A stretch of 64,000 bases of DNA, from NCBI GenBank assembly GCA_905116865.2, contig CAJHNH020008455.1, positions 124,001 through 188,000 on the forward strand, written 5' to 3'. Origin of the DNA: Candidula unifasciata (Eukaryota > Mollusca > Gastropoda > Stylommatophora > Geomitridae). The notes under the pieces are model-generated. The model saw only the letters and a program-made list of their open reading frames with translations. It did not search any database and was not told the origin of the DNA. Made by a program: the position numbers and the translations under genes. Numbering within the stretch: position 1 is the first letter of the stretch; each line of letters starts with the position of its first letter. This document shows positions 57,110 through 64,000 of this stretch, one piece after another.

Positions 57110-57540
57110 CGCCGCAGTTCATCAGGCGATCGGCAGCCGAGCCAGGGCGCGCTCGGTTGCTTGATATGCGGTGATGTTATGCAGTCTCAAGCCATCTTCT
57201 TGGTCTTTCCTGGCATCTTGGTGTTTCGATTTTCAGGTTGCACACTATTGCTGCAGGCATCGTTGGTTTCATTTTCATTAGATGGCCAAACCATTCCATT
57301 CTTTATTTCTCAATAAAAGCGACGATAGGTGTTGTTCCAACAGTTCTTGTGATCACGTCGTTTCTTACTCAATCTCTTCTGGTTTTATTCACAGCCATTC
57401 TCAAACATCTCATCTCACAGGTGGTTAGTTTTCTTTCATGTTCTTTTGTCAATGTCCAAGTCTGACATTGGTATCCTAAAGTCGATATAAAAATTGTATT
57501 TATAATTTGTCTCTGTTGAGATAGCAGGGTGTTTTAAAAT
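57110..57540 (-). mobile_element. L6 LINE 3'-end fragment
   Basis: Shares CAGCCGAGCCAGGGCGCGCT, CATCTCATCTCACAGGTGGT order with 37985-38470. Confidence 0.65.
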
Positions 57541-58361
57541 TGGAGCCGGTTGGTAAGTGACATTGTTGGCTTTTTGGATTCTCGTTTCTATCTCTGTCTA
57601 TTTTATCTTTGTAGTAAAGATGCTTCCTAAGTATTTAAATTCCTCCACTTGTTTCAGACTTTGATCATTGATCTTTAAGTCATTGATTAATTGCTCCCTA
57701 CTTATATTGTAAATAAACAGGAGTCCTGAAAATGTACCTAGGTTGAGTGTTAAATTAAGAATCGACATCACTGCACTCAGGACACTTCCATAAGTGCTTC
57801 ATCCTTATCTTCAGCAGCAAGAAAAAAGTTCCAATTACGATGGTACCAGTACTTTCTGATAGTATACTTAGGTGAAAGTTGTTAAATAGCAGTGAAGTGA
57901 CATAGGCATAGTCCCAACGATATGAGTATATGCGTATGCAAGGTTATCACGTCTGAGTGTTTATTCTTAATTTGTGTGTGACAGATAATGGAGATGGCGA
58001 GCCAGGACAGTGTGTGGAGGTGTCTGCCATTTTTTTTTTCTTCCACCAAATGTAGAAGACCTCGAGGTCTTTCGATCCTCTGTATCCTAAAATAGAAGAG
58101 GCGTAACAATAAAAGAAACAAATGAAAAAAAGGTTATGTTTGTGTGTAGACTTGACGCAGAGTGAGTACGTGGGTTAAAAAAAAATGGGGAGAGCTGTAT
58201 GCGAATAGCGAAGGACAGAACAGCTTGGTGTAAGTTGGCTGAGGGCCTCTGCTCCATTGGGGGTTAGAATGACAAGAGTGTGAGTTTAGTAGGGAACTGA
58301 TGCACACTTGAGGTATTTCCTTAGCAGCCAGCCCAAAATTCTGATGTCGCAGTTGAGTTGC
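57541..58361. other. intergenic sequence with a Rep-D scrap
   Basis: 57765-57860 matches the start of Rep-D (GAATCGACATCACTGCACTC). No other feature could be supported. Confidence 0.4.
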
Positions 58362-58645
58362 AATGAGTCAAGAATTGACATCACAGCACTCAGGGCATTA
58401 CCATGTTTGCTCCATCCTCATCTTCAGCAGCCAGTGCAGAGTTCCAATACTAATGGTACCGGTAACAATCTGATTAAATGTCTGTCTTGCCTTTCCTCTG
58501 AGTGTAGTGAGCCGGCCAGACCCGCTGGTTACACCCAGGTGCCACATTCTTTCCAGGCTATAATAATCTTGTTTCTCTACTGATTCCGTTGCTTGTTCCC
58601 AAAGGGCGTTGACCACATCTGCTTTGTCATGTATCACTTCACCAC
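58362..58645 (-). mobile_element. Rep-D dispersed repeat, copy 2
   Basis: Starts GAGTCAAGAATTGACATCAC. The minus strand reads [38 protein letters not shown] and [19 protein letters not shown]. The frame is better kept than at 9.9 kb. Confidence 0.7.
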
Positions 58646-58711
58646 CCAGTGATGCAGATCCAGCCAGTCTTTCTGCTGTATGATGAAGCAGTCTGATTGT
58701 ATACCTACCTT

Positions 58712-58985
58712 CCCCATTTGGGTTCTGGGGCCCCATTGGAGAGGGGGGGGGAGCAGATGCACCCAACAAGCATGTCGTAAAAATCTACTAATTATAGGTA
58801 TTTCCTTGAAAGTCGGAGTGCATCAGCCATAGAGGGAAGGAACCAACAGTCTCTATACAAATGAGACCTGTCAAATAGAGGTGTAAACAAAACTCAAGTT
58901 CTGGAACAAGATGAAAGTCTAGAAGTGGACAAACAACCAGAACTTTCCACCAGAGTTTACAGCTGTTCAACGGTAAGAATAAGCC
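58712..58985 (+). mobile_element. SINE-A copy
   Basis: CCCCATTTGGGTTCTGGGGC through AGGAACCAACAGTCTCTATA to TTTACAGCTGTTCAACGG. Confidence 0.84.
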
Positions 58986-59096
58986 GTACAAGGAGCACTC
59001 ATCTGAAACCTGCTCCAGTAACTTTATTACAAAAACATGAAATCAACAGAAGTCACAGAATTAAACAAAGCATCCATTTTGAATGAATTTTTTTCC

Positions 59097-60037
59097 CCGT
59101 GTGGGTTCTAGGGCACCATTGTGGGGGAAACAAGGAGAAACCCACTACCTACCACTCCAACAGGTATGTCATAGGAGTTGGGGACTTCCTTCAAAGCCGG
59201 AGCGCATCTACCTGAGTGGCAAGGAACAACTAATTGCACACACATAAGCCAGTAAAACGAGTGTACATGCAGAACACAGGCCCTGGCACAAAGCCAAAGT
59301 CCAGATGGATGAACAACCAGGACTTTCTGCTGGGACGAACAACCAGGACTTTCCGCCGGGATGAACAACCAGGGCTTTTTGCCAGGACGAACAACCAGGA
59401 CTTTCCGCCGGGATGAACAACCAGGATTTTCCGCTGGGATGAACAACCAGGATTTTCCGCCGGGATGAACAACCAGGACTTTCTGCTGGGACGAACAACC
59501 AGGACTTTCCGCCGGGATGAACAACCAGGATTTTCCGCCGGGATAAACAACCAGGATTTTCCGCCGGGATGAACAACCAGGATTTTCCGCCGGGATGAAC
59601 AACCAGGACTTTCTGCCGGGACGAACAACCAGGAATTTCCGCCGGGACGAACAACCAGGGCTTTCGGCAGGGATGAACAACCAAGACTTTCTGCCGGGAC
59701 GAACAACCAGGGCTTTCGGCAGGGACGAACAACCAGGACTTTCCACCGGGACGAAAAACCAGGACTTTCCGCCGGGATGAACAACCAGGACTTTCCGCCG
59801 GGATGAACAACCAGGACTTTCTGCCGGGACGAACAACCAGGACTTTTCGCCGGGACGAACAACCAGGGCTTTCGGCCGGGATGAACAACCAAGACTTTCC
59901 GCCGGAATGAACAACCAGGGCTTTTCGCCGGGATGAACAACCAGGACTTTCTGCCAGGATGAACAACCTCGACTTTCCGCTGGAACGAACAATCAGGACT
60001 TTCCCCCAGAGCTCACTGCTGGTAGGTGAAGAAGAAT
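59097..60037 (+). mobile_element. SINE-A copy with an internal 26-bp array
   Basis: The 5' part (CCGTGTGGGTTCTAGGGCAC … GTCCAGATGGATGAACAACC) and 3' end (AGAGCTCACTGCTGGTAGGT, GAAGAAGAA) frame the array at 59305-60005. Confidence 0.87.
59305..60005 (+). repeat. 26-bp minisatellite, about 27 units
   Basis: The unit is GATGAACAACCAGGACTTTC + CGCCGG, which is the SINE-A segment GGACAAACAACCAGAACTTT + CCGC. Minus frames of 236-294 codons are repeat translation (26-residue period). Confidence 0.95.
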
Positions 60038-60544
60038 TTTGCACCATGGGTTAGTCAGGAAAAGTCATTGTATGCATTCGGCAAGCATATTGCTTAGATA
60101 GTCAGTGAGTGGCATCCGCAAAAAGGAATTGTGGTTGGTCACTGAACCAAATTTGTACTGCCTTCATTATAAATGCATCTGTGTGACATCATTTCCCCTT
60201 GAGAGCTAAACAAAGTAAAAATCACATGATTACAAGTCATTATCTTGGGCTATATGATGTAGGTAAACCCTTAAAACATGAAGAAGAAAATAAGACACAG
60301 GTGAATATTGTCGTGAGGACATGGGGTGAAGTTTGAAAAAGAAGTCTTGCTTGCTTAGGGTGTCCTTGATATCTTGTGTCTTCGCTCGTGTAAGTCGACC
60401 CTTGCCTGTTTTTCGCATAAAAATATATTTTCCATAACTATTCTCTCAAAACTGTTCTTGCATTAAATAGTCTTTCTGTCTCTAAACTCATGATTGATGT
60501 CAGAGGGAGACAATAATATCAATATAGGTGCACTACACCTATAT
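60038..60544. other. intergenic sequence without recognised features
   Basis: No coding or repeat signature was seen. Confidence 0.3.
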
Positions 60545-60545
60545 G

Positions 60546-60812
60546 TGAGTCGCCGAGGCAGAGCGGCTAGACGCGCGCGGATCGGAAGGTCGTGGGTTCG
60601 CTCCCTGGCGGAGCCGGACTATTCTTCAAAAATGATCTTGGCTCCCAGGTCGACCCAGCCTTGAGTGGGTACCGGGTGCAGTCCCGGGAAGTAGAGACGG
60701 CCAGTGTGATGCTGACCACATTACTCATCTTGTGCCGTTGGTCTATAAAAATATAGGTCTAGCCCTATATGCCCTATACGCCTGAAGGCGTGGAAAAGGG
60801 TCCTTTACTTTT
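60546..60812 (+). mobile_element. SINE-B copy, best preserved
   Basis: The tRNA-like head reads GAGGCAGAGCGGCTAGACGC (A box) and GTGGGTTCGCTCCCTGGC (B box). The body has GGTCGACCCAGCCTTGAGTG, TTGGTCTATAAAAATATAGG, CCTGAAGGCGTGGAAAAGGG and a T-rich tail. tRNA-derived SINEs are transcribed by RNA polymerase III from these boxes. Confidence 0.9.
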
Positions 60813-60879
60813 TTACTTACACCTACATAGGCCAATTCTGTTTTCTTGTAGGCAAGCCCTTTTCTCCCCTTCCCGCTCC

Positions 60880-61016
60880 TCCTTATTCTGCTTCTTTCTC
60901 TTTATCTACCTCTTCTTCTTCTTCTATTTCCTCTTCTTCCTCTACCTTCTTTTTCCTGTTCCTCCTCCTCCTTTTTTTCCCTTCTTCTTCATCTTCCTTT
61001 TTCCCCCTTCTTTTTC
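60880..61016. repeat. CTT/CTC-rich pyrimidine tract
   Basis: Nearly pure T/C on the + strand. It is probably the expanded tail of the minus-strand SINE-A that follows. Confidence 0.85.
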
Positions 61017-61250
61017 TTAGCATTCACCGGCTTAAAACTCCAGTATAAAATTCTGGCTGTTTGTTCATCCACTCCTGGACTTTGATCTTGATCCAGAACG
61101 TGAGTTTTGCGTGTACATCCGTTTTACAGATCTAGTTTCTTTGTATGCATATTGTTGGTTCCTTGCCTTTCACGTAGATGCACTCCGACTTGTTAGGGGC
61201 AGTGGGTCCCCCCCCCCCCCCAAAGAGTGGCTTGGAACCTACACGGGAAA
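61017..61250 (-). mobile_element. SINE-A copy
   Basis: TTAGCATTCACCGGCTTAAA through ATTGTTGGTTCCTTGCCTTT to GGAACCTACACGGG, with a poly-C tract at 61209-61220. Confidence 0.83.
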
Positions 61251-61272
61251 ATTGGCAGGACCGTATGTACGA

Positions 61273-61545
61273 CGCCCCTGTACAGCCATTGCCTGGCCTC
61301 GAGGTGTCCGCCTCGAGTGCTAGATGTTTTAGGTTCAATCCTCTGTAAGGGCTGACATTTTTTTTTCACTTGGACTTGGACTTCAAGTAATTCCCCCTGG
61401 TCTCTGGGTAGTTAGATTGGATGCCTTGGTGCATTGTTGCGCACGTAAAAAAAAATCCCTTAGCCGTTGGAAATCGAAAAGAGTCGCCTAATTTTGAGTT
61501 AAAATTCTACCCAAACTATTTCAGGATTCTCCTTCAAATTTTGCT
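61273..61545 (+). mobile_element. SINE-C copy, left arm of an inverted pair
   Basis: The head reads GAGTGCTAGATG … GGTTCAATCCTCTGTAAG. The body has ACTTGGACTTGGACTTCAAG, TTGTTGCGCACGTAAAAAAA and GCCGTTGGAAATCGAAAAGA. Confidence 0.86.
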
Positions 61546-61549
61546 CGGG

Positions 61550-61755
61550 CATAGCCGTTAGGCTACTCTTTTCGATTTCCAACGGCTAAGGGATTTTTTT
61601 TTATGTGCGCAACAATACACACGGGGCGTCCGATCTTACTAACTAGAGACCACGGGCAATTACTAGAAGTCCACGTGAAAAAATCCCAGCCTGAACCCTG
61701 GAACTCCAGCACTCGAGGCGGAGGTTATGGCGCCTGACCACTCAGCCCCCTATGT
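61550..61755 (-). mobile_element. SINE-C copy, right arm of an inverted pair
   Basis: TCTTTTCGATTTCCAACGGC, TATGTGCGCAACAATACACA and AACTCCAGCACTCGAGGCGG are the reverse complement of the left arm, with a central loop of about 67 bp. Confidence 0.86.
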
Positions 61756-61779
61756 TGACTGATGTTCATGCCTAATACC

Positions 61780-62268
61780 AAACAACGCTTGGAACATCAA
61801 ACAACGCTTGGAACATCAAACAACGCTTGGAACACCAAACAACGCTTGGAACACCAAACAACGCTTGGAACATCAAACAACGCTTGGAACATCAAACAAC
61901 GCTTGGAACATCAAACAACGCTTGGAACATCAAACAACGCTTGGAACATCAAACAACGCTTGGAACACCAAACAACGCTTGGAACACCAAACAACGCTTG
62001 GAACACCAAACAACGCTTGGAACACCAAACAACGCTTGGAACACCAAACAACGCTTGGAACACCAAACAACGCTTGGAACACCAAACAACGCTTGGAACA
62101 TCAAACAACGCTTGGAACATCAAACAACGCTTAGAACACCAAACAACGCTTGGAACATCAAACAACGCTTGGAACATCAAACAACGCTTGGAACATCAAA
62201 CAACGCTTGGAACATCAAACAACGCTTGGAACATCAAACAACGCTTGGAACATCAAACAACGCTTGGT
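61780..62268. repeat. 19-bp satellite, about 26 units, two unit types
   Basis: The unit is ACAACGCTTGGAACAYCAA, with Y being T or C. Several frames stay open through it; they are not genes. Confidence 0.95.
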
Positions 62269-62344
62269 ATGTAATGAGTTAATATAGCCCAGGTATTTCA
62301 GTTCTAGAGAAACGATACTAACGAGATGAGCGAGTCCAAAATCT

Positions 62345-62722
62345 GAAGAACCTTCATAGTTCATCATCATGTGCCCTGCCATATAGTGTAGGCGTTCATG
62401 CGTCTTCACAGATCACGATCCTTGGTTGCTTGCTTGGAACAGCTCTCTTGATAACATTCCCCCATGCCATCGTTTCAGCCCATCCAGCATCATCTCTCTA
62501 GGTCTGCTATCCCTTTTTCCATTGATCTTTTCAGTTGTCACATTGTTTTCCAATGTCTCTCTTCTCATTATGTGGCCAAAGAACAGTGTTTGTCTCGTTC
62601 TCATTGTTGTATATAGAGATCTACTTTCATTAGCGTCTTTCAAGCAATCGTTGTTAGTTACTCTGGCCGTCCAAGGTATTCGTAACATTCGTCTCAGAAA
62701 CCACATCTCTGTATAGTTACAT
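62345..62722 (-). mobile_element. L3 LINE 3'-end fragment just below the ankyrin stop
   Basis: The minus strand reads EMWFLRRMLRIPWTARVTNN, RTRQTLFFGHIMRRETLENN and INGKRDSRPRE. It ends CATCATCATGTGCCCTGCC in + orientation. It starts within about 15 bp of the ankyrin gene stop and runs in the same direction. Confidence 0.88.
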
Positions 62723-62731
62723 AATAGGATT

Positions 62732-64000
62732 TTATCGCTTTTTAACCCTGAAACCTTCTCCTCGACATTCACTGCAGCTGGTACATTCCTGAATCTCTAG
62801 ATCTTCGATGAGGCTAAGCTCGTGCCAGGAAAGTATACAAATCTTACATCCTTTTGTCGTGAACAACAGTCTTGATTGCAACGGCGCTGGAAGGTCAGAT
62901 CTCTGGATCTTATCTCTGCGCTCAGTTACGTTCGATGTCTTGTAAACTGTATCAGAGATCGTTACAAAACTCAGAACATTTAATGTTTGAGGCGCGGAAC
63001 AAATTAAATTAAGAACTGCAAGAGCCTCGGCCCCGCCGTCTTCTTTCCCCTGCACTTTCGCACGTATTCCTAGGTCGTTGGGCAGGACAGTCATGTCGTA
63101 GTTTGTGAAGAATCGGTTCACGATGAAGTATTTGGCTATATCGTAATGCCCGGAAAGTAGAGCTACACAAAGAGGCGATATAGGATTTCTGTATTCCGAG
63201 AATTTAAACGTACAAGGCTCCCGACATACTCTGTCGAATGGCGGGCACCCGTTTATCACCATTAAACGAACAATCCTTTTCTTTCCACCGGCTACCATCT
63301 CATGGAGAAATTGTTGATCCAGTCTGGACAGCGCCAGATCAGCTCCACTCCGCAACAGTCGTTCAATCATGGAATCCCCGTTTCCCTCTTTACTACTGTG
63401 AAACGCAAGATTTAAAGCCGTTATATCTCCAGCTTTCCCCGCAACTACCACATTAACGTTAGCCTCCTTGTCAAGTAAACAGTTGGCACAAGCAGACTCT
63501 CGCTGTTCTAGCGCGTACATGAGAGCAGTAAAACCTTTTACAGAATCTGTAATGTTCAGGTCAGCCTTGGAATCGATCAACAAATTCAAACAATCGATTC
63601 TGCCATGCATGGCTGCATACATCAAAGCCGTTCGGCCGTGTTTGTCTCTTCTATTGATGTCAGGGGGTGGATCTGAGTCTATCAAATAGTGCAGACAATC
63701 AAAGTTATCCCACTTTGCGGCAAGCATCAACAAACTAGCGCCCTGCTCATTGACAGCATTCAAATCTGCTTTGTGATCAGCGAGAGTATGAAGATAGTGA
63801 TGTAATCCTATGTCCGAAGCATACATGGCCGCGGTCATTCCGTCCTTATCCCGGGAATCCACTGCCGCGCCGTGCTCTAGTAAAGCTTTCAAGCAATCAA
63901 AACGCTTATTCACCACAGCGATGATTATCGCAGGAGTGCATTTTGACACGTCATCCACGCGACAGTTCGGATCGCAGCCATTTTGCAATAGCTCCTTGAC
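62732..64000 (-). CDS. ankyrin-repeat protein with SOCS-box-like C terminus (5' partial)
   Basis: The frame is open from the window end (VKELLQNGCDPN, an ankyrin helix) to a stop at 62732-62734, giving 422 visible residues. No start codon is in view; the TTG at 63988 is internal. Roughly six or seven ankyrin repeats fill the first 230 residues, with typical DGMTAAMYASDIG, HGRTALMYAAMHGRIDCLNL and SPLCVALLSGHYDIAKYFI signatures. Near the end, DLPAPLQSRLLF resembles the LPLPxxLKxYLL core of a SOCS box, suggesting an elongin B/C-linked ubiquitin-ligase adaptor (inference). A Cys-rich tail (ECTSCSEC) of about 40 residues follows. A strong GTAAGA donor-like site at about 62847 could instead end the exon before that tail. 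A LINE fragment lies directly after the stop. Confidence 0.85.
   Translation of the reverse strand, partial: VKELLQNGCDPNCRVDDVSKCTPAIIIAVVNKRFDCLKALLEHGAAVDSRDKDGMTAAMYASDIGLHHYLHTLADHKADLNAVNEQGASLLMLAAKWDNFDCLHYLIDSDPPPDINRRDKHGRTALMYAAMHGRIDCLNLLIDSKADLNITDSVKGFTALMYALEQRESACANCLLDKEANVNVVVAGKAGDITALNLAFHSSKEGNGDSMIERLLRSGADLALSRLDQQFLHEMVAGGKKRIVRLMVINGCPPFDRVCREPCTFKFSEYRNPISPLCVALLSGHYDIAKYFIVNRFFTNYDMTVLPNDLGIRAKVQGKEDGGAEALAVLNLICSAPQTLNVLSFVTISDTVYKTSNVTERRDKIQRSDLPAPLQSRLLFTTKGCKICILSWHELSLIEDLEIQECTSCSECRGEGFRVKKR

Noticed and set aside
59108..60047. Minus-strand frames of 236-294 codons with HPGGKSWLFIPAESPGCSS repeats
   Set aside because: 26-bp minisatellite inside SINE-A; three frames open at once.
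60546..60620. tRNA gene
   Set aside because: A and B boxes are present, but no full cloverleaf could be drawn and the sequence continues into the SINE-B body, as in other copies.
61780..62268. CRISPR-like array or coding repeat protein
   Set aside because: A 19-bp head-to-tail satellite with no spacers; several frames open.

Overview
This window is animal nuclear DNA. It has split genes with GT-AG introns, no operons or bacterial-type coding density, and a very heavy load of SINEs, 3'-end fragments of LINEs, DNA transposons and minisatellites. The protein matches (SPOP, TTC21/IFT139, an ankyrin protein) and the tRNA-headed SINE style suggest an invertebrate, most likely a mollusc such as a gastropod; the taxon is an inference. 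Most long open frames here are passive read-through of tandem arrays whose unit contains no stop, not genes.

Layout: (1) About 0.46-10.33 kb, + strand: five exons of the C-terminal TPR part of TTC21B/IFT139, a retrograde intraflagellar-transport subunit. One exon carries a one-base frameshift, and the short last exon was not found. Its introns hold a mariner-type element with both inverted repeats, a MITE, LINE tails and several arrays. (2) About 10.4-26.4 kb: intergenic or intronic DNA made of SINE/LINE copies and arrays (19 bp at 13.2-14.4 kb, 40 bp at 16 kb, 43 bp at 16.9-17.6 kb, ATGT at 18.9-19.3 kb). (3) About 26.4-48.7 kb, + strand: SPOP, the substrate adaptor of CUL3 ubiquitin ligases. 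Its last eight coding exons join in frame to 348 residues, exactly the length of the matching part of human SPOP. The N-terminal exon is visible but has no in-frame ATG. (4) About 48.7-62.7 kb: SINEs, a second MITE copy, LINE tails and arrays. (5) 62.73-64.00 kb, - strand: a partial ankyrin-repeat gene with a SOCS-box-like C terminus, running off the window.

The main observation is how tandem arrays relate to their surroundings. A 75-bp array in the SPOP MATH-domain region is built from the exon's own 3' splice site plus its first 19 coding bases, giving 18 decoy acceptors ahead of the real one, and each decoy leads straight to a stop. Three separate arrays are amplifications of the same 43-bp 3' terminus of one LINE family. 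Two different minisatellites (22 bp and 26 bp) grew from the same internal segment of one abundant SINE family. Four consecutive SPOP 5' splice sites are followed within 1-30 bp by a low-complexity or tandem tract. There is no microbial defence system, CRISPR array or gene cassette here.

Family names used below are local labels: SINE-A (about 270 bp, GAA-rich tail, about 21 copies), SINE-B (tRNA-like head and a conserved body), SINE-C (second tRNA-like head), and LINE groups L1-L7 (3'-end fragments grouped by shared sequence). Edges of repeats were set by eye and are good to about 10-20 bp unless stated.
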